A stretch of DNA of 64,000 nt from Epiperipatus broadwayi. Taxonomy: Eukaryota > Onychophora > Udeonychophora > Euonychophora > Peripatidae. The position numbers were made by a program, and so were the translations under genes. This document shows positions 11,390 to 22,215 of this stretch, piece after piece. Positions within the stretch are counted from its first letter, which is position 1; each line of letters starts with the position of its first letter. Under the pieces are notes generated by a model. It was not told the origin of the DNA, searched no databases, and saw only the letters and a list, made by a program, of their open reading frames with translations. The stretch lies in assembly GCA_028023455.1 (NCBI GenBank), contig JAQFVV010006203.1, positions 13,614,348-13,678,347 of the forward strand. Reading direction: 5' to 3'.

Positions 11390-13196
11390 CTATGTTATTT
11401 TGTACTTTTTAGTTAGCTATTTACATAAAAACATTATTTCAAAAATTTTTTTTACATATTATTTAACATAGTTACTTAATTCTTTGCACTTGATTTAATT
11501 TTAACACAAGCAACTTCCTTTTTTTGCTTTTGAATTAACACTATTTTCCAATTTTATTATTAATCAAATCTAAAAATAATACAATAATATTGAAATAAAT
11601 TAATTTTTTACTTTATAATTTGCTATATATTTAATTATATTAGCTTTACTATCTGTAATCTAAAAAATGTCATTACATGTTTAATGATGAATAAAAAAAT
11701 TTTAAAATATAGTATTAGACAGTGCTTTAAATAGTTGTTTAAAATGACAAGACTTCAAAAGAATTTATTATTATTATTATTATTCAAAATGCAATTTAGC
11801 TCAGTAAAATTTCTAAGTCCTGTCTAAATTTATCCCTTATCAAATCTTTGCCAAATCTATCCAAAGTAACAGTATTAATACTTTATGTACCAAGTCTGTT
11901 ATTTTATCATTTAAACATTTTCTACTCCAATTAAGAAGTATCTTTTATATATATAAAAATAATTATTTCAACAAATTCAAAAAAAAAAAAAAAAAATTAA
12001 ATTAACAAAAATGAGTATTTTAAAATATTATATAGAAATAATAGCAAAGATATTTTTTTATACTTTTGATTTTTAATAATTGTTATTTGACTTTTAATTA
12101 AATTCCTGGCCATCAGCTAATAAATGATAAAAACCATACACATTTTAAGTTTAGATTTCTCAGGGGGAAAAAAATGTTTTAAAGGAATATTGTTCAATAG
12201 ACTGTTAAACAAGTATGGATTGAAAGATGATTTTGCAACACAATGTACAATTTCTCTCTCTCTTTTTTTTTACAAAGATCAAACAAATTAAATGTATTTT
12301 ATTTACTGAACTAACATAGTAGGTAGAAGATATAACTGAAAGTATCAAAAACAATGATTATGAAAATAAATCACATATCACTATTTGCACATTCACATAC
12401 AATACAAAAATGTTATAGTTTCACATCTTTCAAAATCAAAATTCACTATTAAAAGTTTATAATGTAGCACTAAATATAGGCACTAAAATAAATTATATCA
12501 AAGAATGGCCAATGATCAGATTATCTCCAGTGTTGATCAAATGTTAATATGTGATCGTAAAAAACTAGAACACACATTAAATGGCATTTTATATTCTATG
12601 TAAAGAGAAAATTTTTGTAGGCATAGTAATACTTTTTGTTTGCTAATTTTGTTAATAATATAGTTAAATTATATGGATAGAATCAACTGTTCACAACAAA
12701 ACCATATACAGATAATCATAAAATAGTTACAATTTTACAAAAGTATTATACAAACCAATCCAGTGTTGTTATCAGTCACAATAGCATGAAGTATCAAATT
12801 TTTTATATTCTTTTCTTTTAATAATTTTAAATGTTACTACACAATTGGTTCAGTTATAATTAATGGTTAATGGTATAGTTCCTAGATTGATTTTAGGTAA
12901 AGAGAGTGAAATAAAAAAAAAAGTTTAAAAAACAGTATGATTATTGTAATCTGCTGTCATTTTGATATGTGAACATCACCTGAATCTGCAAGCAAAATGA
13001 CTATGTAACATAAATATAAAATATAATTTATTTCAGTAAAAATATGTTCATTACTGTTTGTTATTTATCAAAGAATATTTGATTAGTGAATCTCAATAGA
13101 TATTGCTCATCATAAATGGGATATACGATTATAAAAAAATTGACAAAAAAAGTATATCAAATAAAATTATTTTTAAAAAAATCATATATAGAAAAT
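11390..13196. other. AT-rich sequence, no gene seen
   Basis: No supported frame, splice-bounded exon or repeat end. Contains simple (tta)n at 11768-11783 and poly-A/T runs. Confidence 0.4.
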
Positions 13197-13649
13197 TAGG
13201 CTGCAGAAAGGAGTTTGCTATAACTGATAGGAGACCCTTTGATTCCTCTTGGATGCCTTAAAGGAACCGAGCAGGGAAAATTCCTAATGTCCACTCCATA
13301 TGTTCTTGTCGTTGCAGCTGTTATTACTATGTGATTATTCATATAGTATACGAACATGGATGGGCTGCTCACCAACACGCATTAGCCAGCGTGGTGAGTT
13401 TATTGGCTTTTTACCTCTGAGTTTAAGATCAAGAAACACCATGGTCTTTCTTCTCAGTGCCTGATAAGGCAGAATGAATGTTTGTGTAAATGATATTTTT
13501 CCAATACATATATACAATTATGACAGACAAAAATTAAGCATGGCCCTTATTCCCAGGAGGCTGTAAAGTCATCAACCAAGGCAGCGGTTGGTGGCTGAAG
13601 GTGGAGGGTGCTAAGAATCCCCTGATTGCGGACCCAGGCTGCCATTTGA

Positions 13650-14250
13650 TGATGACTTAGGAAGATTGCAAGAATTAGAAGAAGAACTCTTTTATATTAA
13701 TTGGGACATTATTGGACTTTGTGAAGTTAAAAGAAAAGGTGAAGAAACAATTGATTTAAAAAGTGGACATATACTCTATTATAAAGGCACAAATATTGGA
13801 AATACAAGTGGAGTATGATTCATTATAAATAAAAAGTGGAAGAACAATATTGTCGAGATTGATGGTGTATCGGACAGAGTGGCAAGATTAGTTAGTTATA
13901 CAACTTAATAGCAGATACCAAATGCAGATAATTCAGGTTTATGCCCCAACAAGTTCTCACAGTGATGAAGTAGTAGAAGATTTTTATATGGATGTACAAA
14001 AGGCTTTTGATCAGAGTAAACAACATTTTAAAATTGTTATGGGAGACTTTAATGCTAGAATTGGTAAACAAATGAAAGATGAAAGTGCTGTAGGTAATTT
14101 TGGTTATGATAATAGAAATGAGAAAGGACATAGACTTGTGGAGTTTGCAGAAAAAGAAAAACTTTATATTATGATTTCTTTTTTTTTTTTTTTTTGAGAA
14201 AAATGTTAAAAGGAAATGGTCATGGAAGCAACTAAATGAAGGTACAGCAG
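13650..14250 (+). pseudogene. LINE endonuclease domain (broken frame)
   Basis: Frame one (13650-13890) reads PFDDD, then LQELEEEL, WDIIGLCEVKRKG and the TGA at 13816. The reading moves one frame before MQIIQVYAPTSSHSDE (from 13922). MGDFNARIG near 14038-14065 is the conserved GDFNA motif of exonuclease-endonuclease-phosphatase fold nucleases, where the Asp and Asn bind metal and DNA. The T17 tract at 14179-14195 shifts the frame again. The domain finishes in the following frame with LDYIL near 14247 and the catalytic-type GSDHRLV near 14325. In the living element this domain nicks the target DNA. Here it is split over three frames and cannot be made as one protein. Confidence 0.85.
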
Positions 14251-14252
14251 AA

Positions 14253-16058
14253 TTGGATTATATTTTGACTAACAGGAAATACATATTTCAAGATTGTAAT
14301 GTTCTTAATAAATTTAACACAGGAAGTGATCATCGATTAGTAAGGTGTAAGATACGTGTTAATGTGAAACTAGAGAGACAAAAATTATTAAGAAAAACAA
14401 TATTTACAGTTGATATTCCTAATCTTCAGAAACATTCTAATGAATTTAAATTAGAACTTACAAATCGGTTTCAAGTATTAGTAGATTTTGAACATGAATC
14501 AGATTTGAATGAAATTAATAAGAAAATAACTGATACACTTTTAAAAACTGCAATAAAAATAGCTGGTAGAAAAAAGCAGCAAGTGACCAATAAAATTTCT
14601 ACTGAGACTAGAGAGTTTATGAAGAAAAGAAGGAATATGAAGATATACAAAAATGATGCATTAAAAAGAATTGAATATCTCGAATTTTGTAAAATGGTGC
14701 GGAAAAGAGTTGAAAATGATATAAGAAAGTATAACTGTGAACTAGCAAGAAAAGCTGTAGAAGAAAATAGAAGTCTTAAGAATGTAAGACAACATTTTGG
14801 TATTGGTAGGAAATTTATATCTGCAATAAGAAAAAAAGATGGAATTGTTACTAAAAAGAGAGATGACATCATGAAATTGGTAGAAGATTTTTATCAAGAA
14901 TTATATAGTAATAAAGAACAAGTACTTCCTATATCTATTACATCTTCCGAATTGCCCAGAATTTTAAATGAAGAAGTGAGACACGCAATTAAATGTATGA
15001 AGAAAGGAAAGGTTCCAGGTAATGATGGAATTATAATTGATATATTAAAAGAAGCAGGTGAGGAAATAGAAAAAATTTTAGCAAAGCTATATACCAAATG
15101 TCTAAATGATAAAGATGTACCGGATGATTGGAAAAATGCAGTAATAATATTAATATTTAAAAAAGGTGATAAAGAAGATATTAGAAATTACAGACCTATC
15201 AGCCTTTTATCAGTTTTATATAAAATTTTTACCAATATAATTACAACTCGTCTACAGAGAACATTGGATTTCCACCAACCAAGAGAACAAGCTGGATTTA
15301 AAAGTGGTTTTAGTGCAGTAGATCATATCCAGGTGTTGAGAGAAGTTATAGAAAGGACGAATGAATATGAGTTGTCATTATGTTTTGGATTTGTAGATTA
15401 TGAAAAGGCATTTGATTCTATAAACATTTCTTCAGTGATTAAAGCATTGGATCATCAAGGTATAGATCCAGGATATTGTCATATTTTGAAGAATATTTAT
15501 AAAAATGCAACAGCAACAATTAAATTACATAATGATACTGGGAAAGTCAACATTGAGAAAGGTGTAAGACAAGGTGACTCCATATCTCCAAAACTTTTCA
15601 CAACAGTGCTGCAAGAAGTATTTTGTGGATTAAAATGGAAAACTAAAGGAGTGAAAATAAATGGAGATTATTTAAGTCATTTAGATTTCGCAGATGATGT
15701 AGTTGTTTTTGCTAATAATGCTTCAGAGTTGCAGGATATGTTGCAGGAATTATCAGATGAAAGTAGGAAAGTAGGACTAAAGATAAATGTTAAAAAGACT
15801 AAAGTAATGTTTAATCGATTTGCTCAAAATATGAAAATAAAGATTGATTATGATGAATTAGAAAAAGTTAACAGTTACAAATATCTTGGTCATATTATTA
15901 ATACAGATGGAAACATAATGGAAGAAATTAATCATAGAATTAAACTTGGTTGGAGTGCTTTTGGTAGAAATAACTTGATACTAAAAGGAAATATGCCTAT
16001 GTGTTTGAAAAGGAAGGTTTTTAAAAATTGTTTTACCAGTTCTTACTTATGGATCTGA
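14253..16058 (+). CDS. RTE-like LINE reverse transcriptase ORF (601 codons, both ends cut by frameshifts)
   Basis: Open for 601 codons, but the ATG at 14253 lies inside the endonuclease domain, so it is not the native start. It begins DYILTNRKY, keeps the SDH of the endonuclease end, then has a Lys/Arg-rich linker. RT motifs follow in order: GKVPGNDGI near codon 250, NYRPISLLS, QAGFKSGFSAVDH, motif A VDYEKAFDS (catalytic Asp), motif B GVRQGDSISPKLF, motif C FADDVVVF (catalytic Asp pair), and KVNSYKYLGH. All catalytic residues that I can check are present. The frame ends SSYLWI because of a one-base shift near 16020-16036; the expected LTYGSETW is readable in the next frame. RT activity cannot be inferred for a broken copy. 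Confidence 0.85.
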   Translation: MDYILTNRKYIFQDCNVLNKFNTGSDHRLVRCKIRVNVKLERQKLLRKTIFTVDIPNLQKHSNEFKLELTNRFQVLVDFEHESDLNEINKKITDTLLKTAIKIAGRKKQQVTNKISTETREFMKKRRNMKIYKNDALKRIEYLEFCKMVRKRVENDIRKYNCELARKAVEENRSLKNVRQHFGIGRKFISAIRKKDGIVTKKRDDIMKLVEDFYQELYSNKEQVLPISITSSELPRILNEEVRHAIKCMKKGKVPGNDGIIIDILKEAGEEIEKILAKLYTKCLNDKDVPDDWKNAVIILIFKKGDKEDIRNYRPISLLSVLYKIFTNIITTRLQRTLDFHQPREQAGFKSGFSAVDHIQVLREVIERTNEYELSLCFGFVDYEKAFDSINISSVIKALDHQGIDPGYCHILKNIYKNATATIKLHNDTGKVNIEKGVRQGDSISPKLFTTVLQEVFCGLKWKTKGVKINGDYLSHLDFADDVVVFANNASELQDMLQELSDESRKVGLKINVKKTKVMFNRFAQNMKIKIDYDELEKVNSYKYLGHIINTDGNIMEEINHRIKLGWSAFGRNNLILKGNMPMCLKRKVFKNCFTSSYLWI

Positions 16059-16443
16059 GACTTGGACACTTAATAGAAGAGCAATACAGAGACTTCAGAT
16101 CACTCAAAGAAGTATGGAGAGATGTATGTTGGGAGTAACAAAAAGAGATCAAAAACACAATGTATGGGTAAGAGAACAAACAGGTGTTACTGACCTCATT
16201 GAAAGAATTAAAAGATTGAAGTGGAGTTGGGCTGGACATATTGCTAGAAGAGATGATAATAGATGGACAATTGAAATTTTAAACTGGATTCCAAGAGATT
16301 GTAAAAGACCCAGAAAGAGACATGTGAGATGGATGGATGAAATAAGAAAGTGTGCAGGGGTGATGTGGAGAAGAGAAGCTAAAGATCGGAGATGGATTAA
16401 ACTTGGAGAGACCTTCATCCTGCAGTGGATTGATAATGGTTGA
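16036..16443 (+). pseudogene. C-terminal region of the RTE-like LINE, separated by a frameshift
   Basis: Starting in the frame after the break, it reads LTYGSETWTLNRRAIQRL, then MERCMLGVTKRDQKHN (16114 on), LKWSWAGHIARRDDNRW, and ends in QWIDNG at 16440. The W(A)GH(I/V)AR and RW segments are typical of the tails of RTE-type and related LINE proteins. Directly after the stop comes tgatgatgat, the 3' triplet run. The 109-codon ATG frame at 16114-16443 is a piece of the LINE, not a host gene. Confidence 0.85.
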
Positions 16444-16455
16444 TGATGATATCAT

Positions 16456-17221
16456 AAAATAATCTCAGATTGTTTGTGGCTATTATTGCACATGATGTAT
16501 TGTATAATAAGTTGGTTGCAAAATCAAATATTTGAGACCAAAATGCAGACTGGACATAAAAGTTCCATTCAGTTGGCCAGATTATTTTTTCCTATTTTCT
16601 GCATTGAGAATTGACCCAAGAATCTTAAATTACCCAACCATTTACCTGGCTTATCATATTAAAATAACAATGGCATCATTGTTATGTTTGTTTGCTTGCT
16701 TTTTAAAAAAGTAATAACCTGAGATAAATAATTAATAGCATAATAACAGGGAACGATATCAGTCATTGATAATTTATCTATTCTTTGTACAAAAAAGTCA
16801 AAAAATGTAAAATTAAAGAATATGAAATATATGACAATGCATTTTTAAGAAATTAAGTAACATCTTCCTTTAATTAATGCCTACAAATTGTGATAAATGA
16901 ACTATTAGAATATTTTCTGATAAGAATATTAATTGTTTGTGCTAAATATACATGATTTTGATTTACACTACAATAATCAACCAATAAATGTATTTGATTA
17001 ATAAATTAATCATCAAAATTTCTACTCTTATTCTACCAATTATGCAGTAATTTGTCTTCTAAAGGTTTGGTTAAATATGCTAATAAATGAAAAGAAAATA
17101 AAAGTTCAATCACCAGTTTGGGGATTTCATTATTATTTTAGAAATAGTTCTAAATTGATTTCCATTTATAAAGGTAAACTAGAGACTCAATAGTACTGAA
17201 GTATCATTCTTACTTCATTAG
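16456..17221. other. AT-rich sequence, no gene seen
   Basis: No supported frame or repeat end between the LINE and the family A repeat. Confidence 0.4.
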
Positions 17222-17666
17222 TGAAAACCACATTAAACAAAGCAAAACTCTCCATACAGTATTGCCACCCTGTGCTAACCAGAGTAATCAATGAATGCCA
17301 GAAGGCTTGTGCATAAAATCCCTATCTAATGTCAATACTGATAATTATTATCTAATGGCAATACTGATAATTATAACAATGTGGTTTTCAACCATTAAGC
17401 ATCACATGATCAATATCTTATACTAGCACATAATTGTTTATAAACAAGGCAAAACTCTCCATACAGTATTGCCACCCTGTGCTAACCAGAGTAATCATGA
17501 GTAGACATTAGATAGGGATTTTATGCACAAGCCTTCTGGCATTCATTGATTACTCTGGTTAGCACAGGGTGGCAATACTGTATGGAGAGTTTTGCTTTGT
17601 TTATAAACAATTATGTGTTAGTATAAGATATTGATCATGTGATGCTTAATGGTTGAAAACCACATT
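17222..17666. mobile_element. family A non-autonomous repeat with 13-bp target duplication
   Basis: tgaaaaccacatt occurs at 17222-17234 and again at 17654-17666, enclosing 17235-17653. Inside is the family phrase gcaaaactctccatacagta followed by ttgccaccctgtgctaacca and gaaggcttgtgcataaaatc. The right end is ttgatcatgtgatgcttaa, close to the gtgatcatgtgatgttta that ends other copies. This copy is rearranged: the start is present twice as a direct repeat and once inverted. No coding frame. A duplication of 13 bp suggests target-primed insertion rather than a cut-and-paste transposon; that is inference. Confidence 0.8.
17324..17375. repeat. 26-bp tandem duplication
   Basis: atctaatgtcaatactgata at 17324 is repeated 26 bases later as atctaatggcaatactgata. 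It lies inside the rearranged family A copy. Confidence 0.85.
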
Positions 17667-17680
17667 GTTATAATTATCAG
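17364..17680. repeat. long palindrome, 134-bp arms with 49-bp spacer
   Basis: Arm 17364-17497 (starts ctgataattataacaatgtg) is almost perfectly the reverse complement of 17547-17680. The spacer contains gacattagatagggatttta. The palindrome extends past the left and right target duplications of the family A copy, so it involves flanking DNA too. Confidence 0.9.
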
Positions 17681-18524
17681 TGCTTTAATTAGTATATAAC
17701 CAAATTACATTAATCAGAGATATACCAAACTACATTAATCATGGACTATTATATTCTAGCTAGCAATATTTTTATTCATTTACTGAGCAATAATAGGATA
17801 GTTAGTTATGGGCTGACTCTTTGAAAAAGAAAATCTTAAGCTTGCTTACAATCTGAAAAGAATTTCAAATTTCATTCAGATTTAAAACTTCAAGACAGGA
17901 TCTGGTAAGTAAATGAACTAACCACTACATAACAAGGTCCTTGATTTTCATTTTATAATATATTAAAAGATATCTACATTGCTCATGAATAGCTTATTAA
18001 AAATTTAGTATACAAAGCAGTATAATACTTTATTAGAAAATGCTGATTATCCATTTTTCTTTAGATTCCAATTTTAGTAAGCAGGTCTTTTTTTTTTTTA
18101 AAAAAAAAAAATATCTTAAACAGCAATATTTATTTACATTGATAATTTTTGTTTACTTTTAAAAGTTTACAAATGCACTTCAGTTTTATTTATTAAAAAT
18201 ATACTTTTTTTTTTAATAATAAAACATCTTTAATAATATTTACACTGTTTATCAATTTTTTATATTAATAAGTTTACAAATGCATTCAAGTTTTACTTGT
18301 TATAAATACGTTTCAGTAATATAAACTTGAAATAATTTATTTATATTAAGTACACTTTTTATTTTTGTGATTGCATTTGCTATATAACATCAAATCAAGC
18401 AATGTAAATATTTTGGTTTTATTTCTACTCTTTATTTAGCGGGTTTCCACACATATACTTAAGGGTTCTTCAATGCTTGTGGCTGATTTATTAGAAAAGG
18501 AATCCCGGTTGAAATATTCATTAT
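17681..18524. other. AT-rich sequence, no gene seen
   Basis: Homopolymer-rich, no supported frame or repeat end. Confidence 0.4.
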
Positions 18525-18965
18525 CATCATTATCAATCTGTTGAGAATAAAATCATTCCAAATTTAATCCACTTTCTCTGATCCATAACATCTTTTCTCC
18601 AATTTATTTCAGCAAATCTCGTGTATATTTGTGCTCTTTTACTACAATTTTTACAATCTCTTGGGATCTAATTAAAGATTTCAATATAATATCTACTATC
18701 CTTTCTTCTAGCAACATGTCCGAGCAGCTCAATTTTTGCCTCTTAATTCTTTCAAATAATATTTGTTCTTTACTAATGCATTTCCTTTTGATCCCTTCTT
18801 GTTACACCAAATACTCCATATTTTACTAAGAAATCTGAAATCTCTGTATAAACTTTTTTTTAAAGCATTCGTGTTTCAGGTCCACATGTAAGAACTGTAT
18901 TACTCTTTTTCCAAGCATTCATGTGTAAAAATAAAAACATATTCCCCTTTTAATATTAAGTTTTT
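18525..18965 (-). mobile_element. decayed 3' end of an RTE-like LINE, minus strand
   Basis: On the minus strand it reads, in broken frames, TVLTCGPET (for LTYGSETW), GVFGVTRRDQK (for MLGVTKRDQK), IERIKRQKLSC and QQIDNDD (for QWIDNG). This matches the order and wording of the copy at 16036-16443. It finishes with a gataatgatgataa run at about 18525-18540, equivalent to that copy's 3' triplet tail. It is probably the 3' end of the same insertion whose 5' end is at 21516-22215, since orientation and order agree and the separation (about 3.7 kb overall) is near element length plus small insertions. The middle part is not recognisable by eye. Confidence 0.75.
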
Positions 18966-21515
18966 TCCATTAAAAACACTCCATTTAAATTTAATTATGT
19001 AATTAATTTCAATCATTATATTTCGTTATCTTGTGTACAAAAAAAGAGTGGTGAAGAGAGACTTTTTTGTTTTGATTCTGAGAATGATATTGTGATTGAT
19101 TACCTTTGAAAAAATATAAGCAAATAAAGCTACATTTTTTTGACAATAAGACAGTTTTTATCTTTTTTAAGTAAAAACCTAGCAGTAAAATAAAAAATTG
19201 AAAGAATTTATTTGCGAAAAAAAAATCATAAATATTATTTTTGGAAAATTGTAAGATTATTTTAATACATATCACTGCTTAATTCTTGCTATATGAAACT
19301 ATTACCAGAGGGTCAAAATCTATGATCCTCTTCTTTAGCAGCAAGTGTTTCAGTACTTACTGTTTTCATTTTTAGAGCATTTTAAATTTCTTTATGCTGT
19401 GGGATCCCTTAAATGCACAATCATTCATTGTTCATGAATATATATATTTAAATCAAGATTAAAAGATAATTTTTATTCTGTTCAATGATTGTAGTTTACA
19501 TTTTTAAGATTTTTTTTTTGGGGGGGGGGGGGCATGTAAAGTATGACAGTTCTCTTTAATTAGTAAGTCTAAACTGATCTAATCGAAGCAATTAATACTA
19601 TTTGGATAACAATATAGATTTTAAAAATCACAGCTAATTCATTAAACAAATCCTAACTAAAATCAACTCTTAGACATAACAATAACATTCAAATAATATT
19701 TGTATTGATCTTGGCTTGTGATTAAAAAAAAGTTTCACACCTTAAGCTTAAATGATCAAATCAAATAAAAAAATGTACATACTTTTTTTAACATATATAT
19801 ATTCAAATGCCTCAAAAGTGTGAAAATATTTCAAACAACCTTTTAGGTAGCCAGCTCATACTACCCCAACTAATTGTCCAATATCAATAAACAAATTGTT
19901 GCCTAGATAGATAATCTTTAGCTAGAAGTTAAACTAAAAATGGAAAATTGTTCAAATACTCATCCCATCTCTGGCAACTGCCAAGCTTGAGGAAAAGTGT
20001 CTTCTCCTTTATTGTTCCTCAATGAAGAATTGTTGAAATTTTTACTTTAGAGTAGGTTATTTTAAAAGCTATTTTACCATATATACATTCTAATTCTAAA
20101 TAATACCAAAGAAAACATCTTCAAGAAATTAGAAAACAATATTATAAGATTGTTTTTATCTATTACTGATATTTGTCTTCAATTTCTGGCAATTATAAGA
20201 ATAACATTTTGCCTATTCATAAAATTTCCAACATGATTGTTTCAACTCACATAGTTTGACATATTTGGTGATGATGTAACTGAAATCAATTTTTGTCAAC
20301 ATGATCCCACATTAATAATAAAGCATTAAAAAAAAAATCCCACCAAAATATAATCATTTTATCCCTACAATTTTAGTTACTTTCAATCAAAAAAATACAT
20401 TTTAAAGAGGAAAAGTAAATTATTTTTATACACATTAGCAGGTATAAACTCAAAATTCCATCCTCCATTTGCAAAAAATGGAATGTTCACCACATCAACC
20501 AATTCCATTAAATTCATTACCATTCACAGCATATATAAATATTTTACTGTTGACTATAGAAAGAGAAATTCAAGAAATTTAACATCCAATATTGCCTATA
20601 TTGCCAATTATGACAATATTTCTCACAATGAAAAAAATAAATTCTATTTTTATTAGATATTTTAATATATGTAAAGGTAAAACCTCTACTGAAAATCAAT
20701 ATTAAAAAAAAAAAATCATGTGCCTAACCAGCAGATATGAAAATAACACTTAAGCAATGAGAAGAAACATACAAGAAAAGCTTAAACAGAAAGTGAACCA
20801 TATCATTTATTCTCTAGAAAAATCATTATTATCAGCATATTCAAAGACATCTGTTCAATCAAATGATCTCACCACCAACCCACAGTTAAATTCACAATTG
20901 TTTCCAACATTTGCATAAAGGCAGTAAATTCTTATGGGCAAGGAAAGCAGTAGCAATTTCAATACAGTAAATACAATTTCTGACAGATGAAAATAGTCAA
21001 AGGCTAACTCATTATAAGAGTTTCAAATATCCTAAATTTACTGTTATCCATATCTGCCATATATCCATCTCTTCAAGTCACAATACAAAATAATCTTAAT
21101 CAATAGACCGCTTCTAGTAAAAAGACTGATAACTATGCTAAATAAAAAAAAACAACTTTAAGAATCAAACACAAGCTATGAGAAGGTGCATAGGTTAATC
21201 AAATCTACATGATCATACGATCCTCAATATTCTATAGTTGGAATAAATAAACAGCTAGTTAAGATAGGTGCTAGAATCAAAATTTTCTAACTTTTTGCTC
21301 AAAATCAACTTCAATATATTTTTTTTAAATGCAAAAAAGAGTATAGATAATGCACCCTCTTTATGCCAACAAAAAAGAAACCCTCCCATTTTGTCCATGA
21401 ATGGGTTAGTATTGGAAACTCAAGGCAAATACTGTTAACACATAGTTAAACAAGCATAACATTCAAAATTCTATAGTTTTCACAAGAGATATTTTCTCAA
21501 CACAAGCTTCCATCT
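18966..21515. other. AT-rich sequence, possibly the unrecognisable middle of a decayed LINE
   Basis: Lies between two minus-strand pieces of the RTE-like family. I could not find convincing RT motifs here. It contains a T9 then G13 homopolymer junction at about 19511-19532. No supported gene. Confidence 0.35.
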
Positions 21516-22215
21516 TTATGTTAAATGTTCTTTGATGCACAAATGCATCTTTACAGTAATATACGAGACAAGTGAGACTAAGAGATGATAGGATTGTCCC
21601 AGATACTCTGTTTGTGCTTCCAACTTTTGTGCCTTTGTAGTATATTCACTTTTTAATTTAATAGTAAAGTCCAAGAATGTCCCATTTAATATTAAACAAT
21701 TCTTCCAATCTACTTGAAAGCTATATGATTGTAAATACTTAAATAAAAGGTCATCATCATCAAATGGCATCCAGGTCCTGTAATTGGGATTTTTAACACC
21801 TTCTGCATTTGATCATTCAATCGCTCGCTGCCTTGGCTAATAACTTTATAGCCTCAAAATAAGGGCCATAATATAGCTTTGTCTGTAATGATGATAAATT
21901 TCTAATTTAAAAAAAAAAAACATTCACACAGAGATTCATCGTGCCTTCAAGAAAACTCAAATGATGTTTTAATTAAAAATTATAAACCAACTGAGAAGAA
22001 AGACTATGTTATTTCTTATTCCTAACCTCAGAGAAAAAGTACACTGGTGAGCAACTATCTACATTCGCTTACCATATAACTAATCGCATTGTAATAACAG
22101 CTGCAACAATGAGAACATAGAGAAATAAATATTAGGAATTTATTCTATTTAAGACTTTTAAGGTCTCAAAGAAAATCAAAGGCTTCCCTTTTAGTTAATA
22201 GCAAACTCTACATAT
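21516..22215 (-). mobile_element. decayed 5' end of an RTE-like LINE, minus strand
   Basis: Bases 22215 down to 21770 are a diverged copy of the 5' leader at 13197-13640. Shared phrases on the plus strand include aataacagctgcaac, ggtgagca, aataagggcca and gctgccttgg. The following minus-strand frame (21770-21516, 84 codons) reads MPFDDDDLLFKYLQ and then VDWKN, aligned with PFDDD, LQELEEEL and WDIIG of the endonuclease start in the better copy. It is an old copy of the same family. The frame is a LINE remnant, not a host gene. Confidence 0.75.

Larger units (their letters stand above)
13197..16455 (+). mobile_element. near full-length RTE-like non-LTR retrotransposon
   Basis: The order is a GC-richer 5' leader (13197-13640), then an apurinic-type endonuclease, then a reverse transcriptase, then a C-terminal segment, then a 3' end with a short tgatgatgat run. 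Such elements are copied by target-primed reverse transcription: the endonuclease nicks DNA and the RT extends the nick. The single long EN-RT polypeptide, lack of gag/pol-style LTRs and triplet-repeat 3' end fit the RTE clade. Four breaks are visible: TGA at 13816-13818, a frameshift near 13890-13900, a frameshift in the T17 tract 14179-14195, and a frameshift near 16020-16036. This copy is therefore dead but young enough to read throughout. Two decayed minus-strand pieces of the same family lie at 18525-18965 and 21516-22215. Exact 5' end and target duplication are not resolved. Confidence 0.85.

Noticed and set aside
16114-16443. 109-codon ORF as a small host gene
   Set aside because: It is the C-terminal part of the RTE-like LINE, cut off by a frameshift.
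17235-17653. CRISPR-like or regularly spaced repeat array
   Set aside because: The repeated phrases are parts of one transposon family in both orientations, not short regular repeats; the DNA is eukaryotic.
21516-21770. 84-codon minus frame as a hypothetical gene
   Set aside because: It aligns with the start of the LINE endonuclease and is joined to a copy of the LINE leader.
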